The notes: a model not told the origin generated them from the letters alone. DNA of 64,000 bases from Cellulosimicrobium cellulans (GCF_016921195.1 NZ_JAFGYF010000004.1:248001-312000); one strand, 5' to 3'. Positions 7,358 to 16,848 are shown, counted from the stretch's first letter. Numbers and translations: made by a program.

Positions 7358-10300
7358 ATGAGACATCGACCCAGCACGTCGAACCGCACAACCGCCCAGG
7401 CGCCGCGGCGCCGGCTCCGCCTGCTCGCCGCGGCGGCGGGGGCGGCGGCCCTGCTCGTCCCGCTCGGCCTGACCACGACGGCGACGGCGGCGCCCACGGT
7501 GCTGTCCGCCGGGAAGTCGACGGCGGCGAGCAGCAACAACTCCCCGTACCTGTCCGGCAACCTCACCGACGGCAACCAGGGCACCTACTGGGAGTCGACC
7601 AACAACACGTTCCCGCAGTGGGCACAGGTCGACCTCGGCGCGGCCGCCACGGTCGAGGACCTCGTGCTCAAGCTGCCCACGGGCTGGGAGACCCGCAACC
7701 AGACCCTCAGCGTGCAGGCGAGCACCGACGGCGCGAGCTTCTCCACGATCAAGGCGAGCCAGGCGTACGCGTTCAACCCCGCGTCGGGGAACACCGTGAC
7801 GGTCGACGTGCCGGACACGTCCGCGCGCTACGTGCGCGTGCACATCACCGCGAACACGGGCTGGCCCGCGGGGCAGCTCTCCGAGCTCGAGGTGCGCGGC
7901 ACGGCGGGCACCACGGACCCGGGCGGACCCGGGAACCCCGAGCCGCCCACCGGTACCAACCTCGCGCTGAACAAGCCGATCGAGGCGTCGTCGACGGAGT
8001 GGCAGTTCGTCGCGAAGAACGCGAACGACGACAGCACGTCGACCTACTGGGAGGGCGCGGGCGGCCAGTACCCGAGCACGCTCACGGTCTCGCTCGACGC
8101 CGCGGCCCAGCTCACGGACGTCGTCGTCAAGCTCCCGCCCGCGTCGGTGTGGGGCCCGCGCACCCAGACGTTCGAGGTCCAGGGTCGCGCGACCGCCACC
8201 GGCGCGTGGCAGACCCTCAAGGCCTCCGCGGGCTATGCGTTCTCCCCGAGCACGGGCAACACCGTGACCGTCCCCGTCACCGGCACCGCCAAGGACGTGC
8301 GACTGCGGTTCACCGGCAACACCGGCTCCGGGAACGGTCAGGTCGCCGAGCTCCAGGTGTTCGGCACCGCGGCTCCGAACCCCGACCTCGTCGTCACGAG
8401 CGTCACCGCGACCCCCACGTCGCCGCTGGAGTCGCAGGCGATCACGCTGTCGGCGGTCGTGAAGAACATCGGCACGCAGGCGTCCGCCGCGACCGACGTC
8501 GCGTTCACGCTCGACGGTGAGACCGTCGCGACGAAGCCGGTCGCCGGCCTGGCGGCCGGCGCCCAGGCGACCGTCACCGCCGACGTCGGCGCGCGGCCTG
8601 CCGCGAGCTACACGATCGGTGCGGTCGCCGACGCGGGCGCCACGGTCGCGGAGCAGAACGAGGGCAACAACGCCTACGCGAACCCGACCCCGCTCGTCGT
8701 CACGGCCGTCCCGAGCTCGGACCTCGTCCCGACGCTCACGTGGTCGCCCAGCAACCCGTCCGCGGGGAGCACGGTGACCTTCTCCGCGACGATCGCGAAC
8801 CAGGGCAACGTCGCGACCTCCACGGCTGCCCACGGACTCACCGTGACCGTGACGAACAAAGCGACGGGCGCCGTCGTGCGCACCCTGACGGGCTCCGCGA
8901 GCGGTGCGATCGCCGCGGGCGCGAGCAGCACGAGCGTCGACCTCGGCACGTGGACCGCCGCCGACGGCAACTACGACGTCAAGGTCGTCGCCGCGCCGGA
9001 CTCGACCGAGGTCTCCGCGAAGCAGGCCAACAACACCGTCACCCGCCCGCTCTTCGTCGGGCGCGGCGCCAACCTGCCGTTCGACACGTACGAGGCGGAG
9101 GACGGCGTCACGGGCGGGGGCGCGACCGTGCTGGCGCCGAACCGCGTCGTCGGCGACCTCGCGGGCGAGGCCTCGGGCCGTCGCGCGGTGACGCTCGACC
9201 AGACCGGCGCGTACGTCGAGTGGACCACCAAGGCCCCGACGAACACCCTGCTGACCCGCTTCTCCATCCCCGACTCGGCGGGCGGCGGCGGGACGAACGC
9301 GACCCTCGCGATCTACGTCGACGGCCAGTTCCTCAAGAACATCGATCTCACGTCGCGCTACGCGTGGCTCTACGGCAACGAGACCAACCCGGGCAACCAG
9401 CCGGGCCAGGGCGCGCCGCGGCACATCTACGACGAGGCCAGCACGCTGCTCGGCACGACCGTCCCCGCGGGCTCGACGATCCGTCTCCAGAAGACGGCGA
9501 GCAACACGAGCCGGTACACGATCGACTTCGTCGACCTCGAGCTCGCGACGCCGCAGGCGAACCCGAACCCCGCGCAGTACACGCAGCCTGCGGGCTTCAC
9601 GCACCAGGACGTCCAGGCCGCGCTCGACAAGGTCCGGATGGACACCACGGGCACGCTCAAGGGCGTCTACCTGCCCGCCGGCGACTACCAGACCGCGAAC
9701 AAGTTCCAGGTGTACGGCAAGGCGGTCGACGTCGTCGGCGCCGGGCCGTGGTTCACCCGGTTCTTCGCGCCGCAGGGTCAGGAGAACACCGACGTCGGCT
9801 TCCGCGCCGAGGCGAGCGCGAACGGCTCGACGTTCCGTGACTTCGCGTACTTCGGGAACTACACGTCACGGATCGACGGCCCGGGCAAGGTCTTCGACTT
9901 CGCCAACGTGAAGGACATCCGATCGACAACATCTGGGTCGAGCACATGATCTGCATGTTCTGGGCGTCCAACATGGACGACTCGGAGGTCAAGAACTCCC
10001 GCATCCGCAACACGTTCGCGGACGCGATCAACATGACCAACGGCAGCGCGAACAACCACGTGCACAACAACCAGGCACGCGGCACGGGCGACGACTCGTT
10101 CGCGCTCTTCGCGGCCACCGACAACGGCGGCAGCGGGCAGCGCGGCAACGTGTTCGAGAACCTCACGTCGACCAACACGTGGCGTGCGGCGGGCCTCGCG
10201 GTCTACGGCGGGCAGGACAACACGTTCCGCAACATCTACATCGCGGACACCCTGGTCTACTCGGGCGTCACGATCAGCTCGCTCGACTTCGGCTACCCGA

Positions 10301-10737
10301 TGGAGGGCTTCGGCCCGGCGCCGACGGTGTTCGACGGGCTCACGGTCCTGCGCTCCGGCGGGCACTTCTGGAACGGCCAGGTGTTCGGGGCCGTGTGGAT
10401 GTTCTCGGCGTCGAAGGCGTTCGGGAACATCCAGGTGAACAACCTCGACGTCATCGACCCGACGTACTCCGGGATCATGTTCCAGACGCAGTACCTCGGC
10501 GGCCAGCCGGTCAACCCGATCCAGAACCCGACCTTCACCAACGTCACCATCACGGGGGCGAAGAAGAGCGGTGACCAGTACGACGCGAAGTCCGGTTACG
10601 GCATCTGGGCCAACCCCATGCCGGAGGCCGGCCAGGGTCCGGCGGTCGGCATGGCGACGTTCACCAACCTCACGTTCTCGGGCAACTTCCGGGACATCGA
10701 GAACACGACGTCGACCTTCACCATCACGCGCAACTGA
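7358..10737 (+). pseudogene. Secreted alpha-1,3-glucanase-like enzyme (GH87 type), broken by a one-base frameshift
   Basis: ATG 7358 follows GAGGAC. The protein has an Arg-rich signal peptide (cleavage near residue 45), two F5/8-type C carbohydrate-binding domains (about 46-183 and 203-340), two CARDB-like domains (about 342-448 and 452-570) and a right-handed beta-helix catalytic region from YEAEDG near 574. At 9917-9921 the frame reads KDIRSTTSG and stops. Losing one base restores the expected sense KDI-x-IDNIWVEHMICMFW, which continues in the other frame to 10737. The downstream part carries FADAINM and GTGDDSF, which fit the three catalytic aspartates of GH87. The intact protein would be about 1126 residues. 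The break removes all catalytic residues. It is a real mutation or a sequencing error. Confidence 0.85.
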
Positions 10738-10755
10738 GCACGTCCCGGCCCGACG

Positions 10756-10785
10756 CCGCAGCCCGCCTCACGGGGCGGGCTGCGG
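10756..10785. terminator. Bidirectional hairpin terminator
   Basis: CCGCAGCCCGCC (10756-10767) pairs perfectly with GGCGGGCTGCGG (10774-10785) around a six-base loop. It lies between the convergent GH87 gene and the flavin-oxidase-like gene and overlaps the latter's stop codon. There is no long T-tract, as is common in actinobacteria. Confidence 0.75.
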
Positions 10786-11355
10786 TGCGTCGGGGGCAGG
10801 CAGGGCGGGCCGCTCGTCCGGCCCGAACCGCCACCGCATGGCCGCGTGCTCGGCCGTGCGCTGGTAGGCGAACACGACCTCGGGGCGCACGGAGAAGACG
10901 AGCGACTCGCCGGTGTCGGAGTTCCGGAACGCCCCGTCCTGCACGGTGAAGGTCCACTCGTCGCCGTACTTGCAGCGCCACCGCTCGGCGAGCCGGTGCA
11001 GCGTCGCGTCGTCCGTGACGCGGACGGCCGTCCCCTCCACGACGACGTCGAGCGCGTCCTCGAACGCGTTCGTCCCGGTCGTGAGCACCACGTGCGCGTT
11101 CTCGGCGAGGTTGCGGGCCTTGCGTTCGTGCGGCCCCGTGGTGACGTGCACGCAACCGTCCGCCACGACCGTCATGAGCGGCGTGACGTGCGGGCGCCCG
11201 TCGGGTCGCACGGTCGAGATCCAGGAGATCTCCGCGCGCTCGAGCGCGCGCCGCACGGTCTCCCACGGCACCGGGGCGGCACCGGGCGAGCTGTAGTTCG
11301 GGATCAGCGTCCCGTCCGGCGCGTCGGACGGGACGGGGTGGGCAGCGGCGGTCAT
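10768..11355 (-). CDS. Pyridoxamine 5'-phosphate oxidase-fold flavin (FMN/F420) protein
   Basis: 195 residues. The split-barrel core reads ISWISTVRPDGRPHVTPLMTVVADGCVHVTTG, then ERKARNLAENAHVVLTTG and LDVVVEGTAVRVTD. This is the flavin-binding fold of the PNPOx-like family, which includes F420-dependent reductases in actinobacteria. The cofactor cannot be decided from sequence alone. The last bases lie inside a strong hairpin shared with the convergent GH87 gene. Confidence 0.85.
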   Translation of the reverse strand: MTAAAHPVPSDAPDGTLIPNYSSPGAAPVPWETVRRALERAEISWISTVRPDGRPHVTPLMTVVADGCVHVTTGPHERKARNLAENAHVVLTTGTNAFEDALDVVVEGTAVRVTDDATLHRLAERWRCKYGDEWTFTVQDGAFRNSDTGESLVFSVRPEVVFAYQRTAEHAAMRWRFGPDERPALPAPDAPQPAP

Positions 11356-11439
11356 GGCCGGTCCTCTCGTCGGTCGGCTCTCGGTCCTCCTCCTGACCGA
11401 CGCCAGGTCCCGGACTCATCGGTCCGATGCTCGTGGTCC

Positions 11440-11898
11440 TCAGCGGAGCCCTTCGGTCCCCGCCTCGTGGCCGGGACGCCCGGCCGTGCGACGCTCCTGC
11501 TTCATGCGCGCCTCGAAGAGATGGCGCACGCCGCCCGCGAGCTCCTCGCGCGCCGCGCGCTCGTGGTCGCGGAAGACCGACCAGTAGCCGTCGTCGTACT
11601 CCTCGACGAGCTGGAACGTCCAGCGTCCGGGCGCGACGTTGCGCCCCACCAGGTCGGCCGCGATCCGGTCGGCGACCTCAGCGTGCCCCGCCGCCCGGAG
11701 CTTCTCGACGGCGTCGCCGAGCGCGAGGTCCGCCTCCCCGGTGAGCTGGTGGAACGTGTAGAGGTGCCCGCGCGCCCGCTCCGTCGTCTCGAGCGCCTCG
11801 CTCAGCGCGCCGAGCGCCTCGACGGTCGCGTCGCTCACGCCCGGCGGGGTCGCCCGCGTGGGCAGGTCGGCAGGGTTCGGGGGCGTCTGCTCGCTCAC
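11440..11898 (-). CDS. Conserved hypothetical protein
   Basis: 152 residues, hydrophilic and predicted mostly helical. A recognisable block is ERARGHLYTFHQLTGEADLALGDAVEKLRAAGHAEVADRIAADLVGRNVAPGRWTFQLVEEYDDGYW, with a Trp/Tyr-rich end followed by a basic tail. It has no signal peptide, membrane segment or known motif. The strong third-position GC bias supports it being real. It resembles an uncharacterised actinobacterial family; no function is proposed. Confidence 0.75.
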   Translation of the reverse strand: MSEQTPPNPADLPTRATPPGVSDATVEALGALSEALETTERARGHLYTFHQLTGEADLALGDAVEKLRAAGHAEVADRIAADLVGRNVAPGRWTFQLVEEYDDGYWSVFRDHERAAREELAGGVRHLFEARMKQERRTAGRPGHEAGTEGLR

Positions 11899-12037
11899 GC
11901 GCCCACGCTAGGTTCGGGCGCACCCGCCCGCACCCCGCCGGGCCCGGGCCGCGCGCCGAGGCCGGCCGGCGCCGCGCGCGTCGGCGGGCTGTGACAGGGT
12001 TGACCAGCCACCCCCGACCGAGGACACCGCTGCGCCC

Positions 12038-13111
12038 ATGCCCCAGACCGCACCCGTACCGACCGTCACGACCGAGGCCACGCCGAGCCAGCGACCCCAC
12101 CGGGCGGCGCGGCTCGAGGACCGGTGGCGCGCCGTCGTCTCCCGCTTCCAGAAGGCGCGCGGGTGGCGCCCGCGCGTCGAGCCGTTCGCCGGGTACGGCA
12201 GCCCGCGACGCGTCCGCGTCCTGGGCCGTGTGCTCCTCGCGAGCCCCGCGTTCGACCCCGCGCTGCACGAGCGCGAGTCCGCGGACCGCCGCGGCTGGCG
12301 GTACTTCTTCACCGCCCCGGCACCGCGGGAGGAGGTCCGGGTCCACGTCGGCGACACGACCGTCGACCTCGTCTCCGACCGCGGCGGCTACCTCGACGCG
12401 ACGATCGACGTCGCGCTGGACCCCGGCTGGCACGACGTGACCTTCCGTCCGTCGTCGGGCGCGGTCGCGAAGGGTCACGTCTTCGTCGTGGCCGACGGCC
12501 GCCGGCTCGGCGTCGTGTCCGACATCGACGACACCGCGATGGTGACCGCGGTCCCCCGTCCGCTCATCGCGGCGTGGAACACGTTCGTGCGGCACTCGAG
12601 CGCGCGCGTGCCCGTGCCGGGCATGGCCGCCCTCTACCGCGGCATCGCGACGGAGCGCCCCGGCACGCCGTTCGTCTACGTCTCCACGGGCGCCTGGAAC
12701 ACCGCCGCGAACCTGCGGCGGTTCCTCCAGCGGCACGGGTTCCCGCCCGGCCCGCTCCTGCTCACCGACTGGGGCCCGACGAACACCGGCTGGTTCCGCA
12801 GCGGCCCCGAGCACAAGGACACGTCCCTCGACCGCCTCTTCCGCGAGCTGCCCGACGTCGACTGGCTGCTCGTGGGCGACGACGGCCAGCACGACCCCGA
12901 GATCTACGCGCGCGCCGCGCGGCGGTACCCGGACCACGTCGCGGCCGTCGCGATCCGCGAGCTGACGCCCGCGCAGCAGGTCCTCGCCCACGGCTCCCCG
13001 CTGCCCACGCCGGGCAGCCTCCCGGGCGAGGTCGGCAGCGGCGTCCCGACGGCGTTCGGCCCCGACGGCGACGCGCTCACCCGGGCCCTCGCCCGGGCCC
13101 TGCGCCGCTGA
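12038..13111 (+). CDS. APP1-domain phosphatidate phosphatase-like protein
   Basis: 357 residues. The C-terminal domain has the haloacid-dehalogenase-like motif DIDDT at 162-166 (GVVSDIDDTAMVT), followed by VYVSTGAWNTAANLRRFLQRHGFP and LLVGDDGQHDPEIYARAARRYP. These are the signatures of the APP1 catalytic domain, named for yeast phosphatidate phosphatase App1. The N-terminal part (about 45-155) is a beta-rich domain common to bacterial homologues. No signal peptide is seen. The substrate in bacteria is unproven; a lipid phosphatase role is inferred from the family. Confidence 0.92.
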   Translation: MPQTAPVPTVTTEATPSQRPHRAARLEDRWRAVVSRFQKARGWRPRVEPFAGYGSPRRVRVLGRVLLASPAFDPALHERESADRRGWRYFFTAPAPREEVRVHVGDTTVDLVSDRGGYLDATIDVALDPGWHDVTFRPSSGAVAKGHVFVVADGRRLGVVSDIDDTAMVTAVPRPLIAAWNTFVRHSSARVPVPGMAALYRGIATERPGTPFVYVSTGAWNTAANLRRFLQRHGFPPGPLLLTDWGPTNTGWFRSGPEHKDTSLDRLFRELPDVDWLLVGDDGQHDPEIYARAARRYPDHVAAVAIRELTPAQQVLAHGSPLPTPGSLPGEVGSGVPTAFGPDGDALTRALARALRR

Positions 13112-13170
13112 CCGGCAGCGGTTCGGCGCGCCGGGATGCCGCGCGTCGTCGCGGGTGGTTGCCTGAGGGA

Positions 13171-14022
13171 ATGACGACGCCCGAGCTGCCCTTCCCCACG
13201 CCCGACCCCGAGCCCGAGCAGCCGCGGCGCACCTGGCCGTGGATCGTGCTCACGATCGTCGCGGTGGTGGTGATCGGTGTCGTCGTGTGGCTCGTCAACC
13301 GCCCGGCGGACGACGCGCCTGCGGCGGAGACCCCGACCGCCACGGAGTCCCCGAACCCGTCCCCGGCGGACTCGGGCTTTCCCACAGACGCGACGTCCAC
13401 GCCCGCCGCCGAGGGCTGCCCTGCGACCGGCGACGGCGTCCCCGCCGGGGCGGGCACGCACGAGATCGTCAACGTGGACGGCGACGGCCGCCCGGACACC
13501 GCGTGGCTGACCGGCGGAGCGGACCGTGCGTTCGGGATCACGACCGCGTCGGGCGCGACGTTCTCCGCGCCGATCGAGTCCGCGAGCCCGGTCGCGGCGA
13601 GCGCGATCGTCCAGCTCGTCGCCGCGGGCGACGCCACGGCGCCGATCGCCCTCGTCGACACGGGCCGCGAGGTCCTGCTGTTCTCCGCCGCCGACTGCGC
13701 CGTGACCCCGACGCAGAACGCCCAGGGCGAGCAGTACACGTTCGACAAGGGCTTCACCGGGTTCGGCACGGGCGTCGGCTGCACGGAGGTCGACGGGGAG
13801 CTGCACCTCGCGGGCCTGGACGCCGTGTCCGACGACGGCACGTCCTTCACCGTGTCTCGCACCTTCGTCGACCTCGCCGCGGGCGCGAAGACGGCGACGA
13901 ACGGCGAGGAGGAGACGGTCGCGCAGGACGCCGCCGCTGACGACCCTGTCGTCACGACGGCCCAGGAGACCACCTGCGGCGACCTGGTCGCCGGCCAGGA
14001 CGGCCCGGTCGAGCCGCAGTAG
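13171..14022 (+). CDS. Membrane-anchored extracytoplasmic protein of unknown function
   Basis: 283 residues starting at ATG 13171 with GAGGGA just upstream. A short proline-rich cytoplasmic tail precedes one transmembrane segment (WPWIVLTIVAVVVIGVVVWLV, about 23-43). A Thr/Pro/Ser-rich linker and an exported domain from about residue 85 follow. The exported part contains NVDGDGRPDTAWLTGG, resembling a calcium-binding FG-GAP-type repeat, and three or four cysteines that could form disulfides. It is a single-pass anchored protein; its role is unknown. Confidence 0.8.
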   Translation: MTTPELPFPTPDPEPEQPRRTWPWIVLTIVAVVVIGVVVWLVNRPADDAPAAETPTATESPNPSPADSGFPTDATSTPAAEGCPATGDGVPAGAGTHEIVNVDGDGRPDTAWLTGGADRAFGITTASGATFSAPIESASPVAASAIVQLVAAGDATAPIALVDTGREVLLFSAADCAVTPTQNAQGEQYTFDKGFTGFGTGVGCTEVDGELHLAGLDAVSDDGTSFTVSRTFVDLAAGAKTATNGEEETVAQDAAADDPVVTTAQETTCGDLVAGQDGPVEPQ

Positions 14023-14028
14023 CCCCGC

Positions 14029-14083
14029 CGAGCACGACCTTGCTGTCGTCATCGGGCTGATGACGACAGCAGTGTCGTGCTCG
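14029..14083. terminator. Long (23-bp) hairpin between convergent genes
   Basis: CGAGCACGAC (14029-14038) plus TGCTGTCGTCATC (14041-14053) pair with GATGACGACAGCA (14059-14071) plus GTCGTGCTCG (14074-14083). One two-base internal mismatch interrupts the stem and the loop has five bases. The stem is perfect otherwise and symmetric, so it can terminate both convergent genes. Confidence 0.85.
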
Positions 14084-14139
14084 ACGGGGAGCTTCCTCGG
14101 GGTCGCCACCGCACCGGGGGTGTCGGCGGCAATCGGGGG

Positions 14140-15084
14140 TCAGCGGGCGTCGGCGAAGCGGTCCAGCTGGCTCGGGGACAGCGTGACGTCGCGCGCGGAC
14201 ATCGCCTCGTCGACCTGCTCGATCCTGCTCGCCCCGACGATGGGCGAGATCCCCTGGCTCATGAGCCAGGCCAGGACGACCTGGTTCGGCGTCGCCCCCG
14301 TCTCCCGCGCGACCTCGCCGAGCACCCGGAGCACCCGCTCGGTGCCGGGGTGGTCGTAGCCCGCGGAGAACGGGCGGTCCGCACGGGTGTACCCGCCCAT
14401 CATCAGGGGCGTGTAGCACCACAGGTCGAGCCCTTCCGTGCGGGCGTGGTCGAGGTCGTCCGGGGCCAGGAGCTTGTGGCCCGCCTCGGGGACCGTCGTG
14501 CCCGGGCGCGGCTGCACGAGGGAGTGCCGGAGCTGCAGCGCCGACCACTCGGCCACGCCCTGCCGACGCGCGAGGTCACGCGCCTGCTGCACCCGCCACG
14601 ACGCGTGGTTGGCCGCGCCGATCCGGGTGGCACGCCCCTCGGCCACCGCTTCCCCGAACGCGGCGACGGTCTCGCCGAGGTCCACCGTCCGGTCCTCCGC
14701 GTGCGCCCACAGCAGGTCGACGTGGTCGACGCCGAGGCGCTCGAGGCTCCCGTCGAGGCCGGCCCGGACGGCGGGCGCGGAGAGCCCCTCCGCGCTCTCG
14801 GGCCACGCGTGCGCGACCAGCGGGTCCTGACGGACCTTGGTCGCGAGGCCGACGGCCGAGCGCGCCCCCGGGTTCGCCCGCAGCCACGCGCCGAGCACGC
14901 GCTCGCTGGCACCGCCCAGACCGCTCGGGTCGGTCCAGAAGGCGTAGCAGTTGGCGGTGTCGAGCCAGTGGCCACCGGCCTCGACGAAGCGGTCGAGCAG
15001 CCGGAACGCGGTGGACTGCTCCACGCGCGTGCCGTGGTCCATGGTCCCGAGGACGATCTGGGGATCGTTCATCTGTGCGGTCAT
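14140..15084 (-). CDS. Aldo/keto reductase
   Basis: 314 residues with the family (alpha/beta)8 barrel. The catalytic tetrad appears as Asp42 and Tyr47 (LDTANCYAF), Lys83 (LATKVRQ) and His128 (LLWAHAED). The C-terminus has the NADPH-binding segment SPIVGASRIEQVDEA. It is an NADPH-dependent carbonyl reductase of unknown substrate, in the YajO/Tas-like group. It is preceded by a MerR gene in the same orientation. A MerR-type promoter sits exactly between them, so it is the likely target of that regulator. Confidence 0.93.
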   Translation of the reverse strand: MTAQMNDPQIVLGTMDHGTRVEQSTAFRLLDRFVEAGGHWLDTANCYAFWTDPSGLGGASERVLGAWLRANPGARSAVGLATKVRQDPLVAHAWPESAEGLSAPAVRAGLDGSLERLGVDHVDLLWAHAEDRTVDLGETVAAFGEAVAEGRATRIGAANHASWRVQQARDLARRQGVAEWSALQLRHSLVQPRPGTTVPEAGHKLLAPDDLDHARTEGLDLWCYTPLMMGGYTRADRPFSAGYDHPGTERVLRVLGEVARETGATPNQVVLAWLMSQGISPIVGASRIEQVDEAMSARDVTLSPSQLDRFADAR

Positions 15085-15090
15085 GCCTTG

Positions 15091-15121
15091 ATGCTCGATG
15101 CTGGAGCGCGCTCCAGGTCAA
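15091..15121 (-). promoter_or_regulatory. MerR-type promoter/operator of the aldo-keto reductase
   Basis: On the minus strand, -35 TTGACC (15116-15121) is followed by a 19-base spacer and -10 GAGCAT (15091-15096). The spacer contains the palindrome CTGGAGCGCGCTCCAG (15101-15116, one base shared with the -35). A long 19-bp spacer centred on a dyad is the known arrangement of MerR-controlled promoters. The -35 overlaps the merR-like gene's stop codon. Confidence 0.8.
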
Positions 15122-15534
15122 GCGGTGCTCGACGGCGGAGCCGGCTCCCCCTCGACGCTCGGGCCCGGGCTCCCTCCCGACTGCTCGCGGTAGTACGCGA
15201 TCTTCTCGTCGAGCACGCCGAGCGCGAGGTCGATCCGCGCCCTGCGCTCGTGCAGCTGCCGCCGATGACCCTGGAGGAACGCGACGCGGTCCGCGGGGCT
15301 CCCCTCGCGGCGGAGGAGCGAGGTGAACTCGCGCAGCTCGGAGATGCCCAGCCCGGCGTCCCGGAGGCACGTCACCAGCCCGATCCAGAACAGGTCGTCC
15401 CCGTCGTAGGCCCGGTGCCCGCCGGCCGTCCGGGCGATCGGCCCGATGAGGCCCTCCCGCTCGTAGTAGCGGAGCGTGTCGAGGCTGACGCCTGCTCGGG
15501 CGGCGGCCGCCTGCGGCGTGAGCGCGTCGGACAT
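15118..15534 (-). CDS. MerR-family transcriptional regulator
   Basis: 138 residues from ATG 15534 with GAGAGGCTCCTC upstream. The N-terminal helix-turn-helix AAARAGVSLDTLRYYEREGLI and the wing GGHRAYDGDDL are typical of MerR. A coiled-coil dimer helix follows (VAFLQGHRRQLHERRARIDLALGVLDEKIAYYREQ). The cysteines used by metal-sensing MerR proteins are absent, so it is closer to the TipA/HMR-like group sensing organic or reactive compounds. It is flanked by two promoters carrying the same dyad, one its own and one of the aldo-keto reductase. Confidence 0.92.
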   Translation of the reverse strand: MSDALTPQAAAARAGVSLDTLRYYEREGLIGPIARTAGGHRAYDGDDLFWIGLVTCLRDAGLGISELREFTSLLRREGSPADRVAFLQGHRRQLHERRARIDLALGVLDEKIAYYREQSGGSPGPSVEGEPAPPSSTA

Positions 15535-15571
15535 GAGGAGCCTCTCTCTGCGCGATCGGTACCCGCTCCTG

Positions 15572-15602
15572 ATTCTGGGTCCTGGTGCGCGCTCCAGGCC
15601 AA
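15572..15602 (-). promoter_or_regulatory. MerR-type promoter/operator of the merR-like gene
   Basis: On the minus strand, -35 TTGGCC (15597-15602), a 19-base spacer and -10 CAGAAT (15572-15577). The spacer holds a dyad CCTGGAGCGCGCACCAGG (15581-15598) that matches the aldo-keto reductase operator except for one symmetric position. The copy predicts autoregulation. Confidence 0.75.
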
Positions 15603-15613
15603 CGCCACCCGGC

Positions 15614-16774
15614 TCACCCGCGCCCGCACACCCGGCACGTGCCACGGCGCCGGAGCCAGTACGCGTAGGTGGCGGCGCCGAGCGCGAGCGACCAGACCGG
15701 CCACAGGAGCGTCGGCCCGACGGCGCCCCACGAGTCCGCGGTCAGGGCCAGCCGGCTCTCGCCGAGCCCGAGGACGATGAGCGAGAGCCCCGCGGGGAGC
15801 ACCGCGACCGCGACGATCGTGGCGGGGACGACCGCCAGCCCGACCGGGACCCTGCGGCCCGCGAGCCCGACCATCCACCGGGGGAAGACCTCGCCCCAGC
15901 GCTGGAACAGGCCGAGCGTGAGCACCGCGCCGACGAGCGCGAAACCGCCCAGCCCGAGCGCGGCGACCCAGCCGTCGTCCCCGGCGAGCTGTGCGACGTC
16001 GTCGGGCGAGAAGCCGAGCGGGATGCCGAGCACCCAGGCGATGCGCGTCACCGCGTAGAAGGCGGGGATCGCGGCGGCGACGAGCGCGGCGGTCCGGCCC
16101 CAGCGCGCGGCGGCGGCGGGCGTGGTCCACGCCGGGTCGTGCCCGTCGTGGCGGCGCCCGCAGGACGCGCACGCCCCGGCCCCGCGGCGCACGAACCGCC
16201 ACGTCGAGGCGACGAGCAGGACGCCGCCGGCCAGGAGCGCGAGCTGGGTGAGCGGGCCCGGGCCCAGGAAGTCCTCGAACGCCGCCCGGATCACGGGGTC
16301 GAACGGCGCCATGACGAGGGTGACCGGGAGGTACCCGAGCCGCGCCAGGATCGACGCGTCGGTGAGGGCGAGCACCCCGGCCGAGACGAGCGCGGTCGCC
16401 GCGACGGTCAGCGCGCGGTCGGCCCGCGCGACGGGGCGGTGCCGAGCCCCGAGCCACGCCCGCAGCGCGGTCGTCGCACCGACGAGCGCGAGGACCGCGA
16501 CCCACGGCGTGAGCGTCGCGCCCGCGACCCCGCTCAGGGCGCCGAACGACAGGTCGTTCGCGTCGCCGACCGCGAGCGTGCCGCCGGTCAGGGTCACGAC
16601 GAGCGCCGCGAGCCCTCCGGCGGCCCACCACACGGCGGCGGTCGGGGCGATCCACCGGTCGCGGACGCCGTGCGCCCCGGGACCGGGCGGCGTACCGGCG
16701 AGGGACCCGACGACGACCGTGCGCGGTCCGGGAGAGGCAGTGGCGGAGGACGGGGGCGGGGTTCGCGTGCTCAT
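15614..16774 (-). CDS. Polytopic membrane protein with two CxxC motifs
   Basis: 386 residues with about eight hydrophobic segments, for example WWAAGGLAALVVTLTGG, WVAVLALVGATTALRAW, LTQLALLAGGVLLVAS and TLLWPVWSLALGAATYAYW. Two short cysteine motifs, CASCGRRHDGH in a central loop and CRVCGRG at the very C-terminus, could bind zinc together. No known domain is recognised. The merR-like promoter begins 12 bases after its stop, so it is probably transcribed separately upstream of that gene. Confidence 0.75.
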   Translation of the reverse strand: MSTRTPPPSSATASPGPRTVVVGSLAGTPPGPGAHGVRDRWIAPTAAVWWAAGGLAALVVTLTGGTLAVGDANDLSFGALSGVAGATLTPWVAVLALVGATTALRAWLGARHRPVARADRALTVAATALVSAGVLALTDASILARLGYLPVTLVMAPFDPVIRAAFEDFLGPGPLTQLALLAGGVLLVASTWRFVRRGAGACASCGRRHDGHDPAWTTPAAAARWGRTAALVAAAIPAFYAVTRIAWVLGIPLGFSPDDVAQLAGDDGWVAALGLGGFALVGAVLTLGLFQRWGEVFPRWMVGLAGRRVPVGLAVVPATIVAVAVLPAGLSLIVLGLGESRLALTADSWGAVGPTLLWPVWSLALGAATYAYWLRRRGTCRVCGRG

Positions 16775-16806
16775 GACTCGACCCTGGCGCCCGCCGTCGC
16801 GCGCCG

Positions 16807-16848
16807 GATCCCCCGCGACGACGACGTCGCTCCCCCGTGCGGGGGATC
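16807..16848. repeat. Inverted repeat in the 285-bp gap 16775-17059
   Basis: GATCCCCCGC (16807-16816) pairs perfectly with GCGGGGGATC (16839-16848) around a 22-base loop. It lies close upstream of the membrane-protein start and about 210 bases past the response-regulator stop. It may be a terminator or a leader structure. No gene is seen in the gap. Confidence 0.5.

Noticed and set aside
6152-9604. 1150-codon minus-strand frame across the reductase, repeat region and glucanase
   Set aside because: Arg-rich composition without domains, crossing clear genes on the other strand; explained by GC bias.
9907-9950. Programmed -1 ribosomal frameshift in the glucanase gene
   Set aside because: No slippery heptamer or following pseudoknot is visible at GACATCCGATC; a deletion or sequencing error is simpler.
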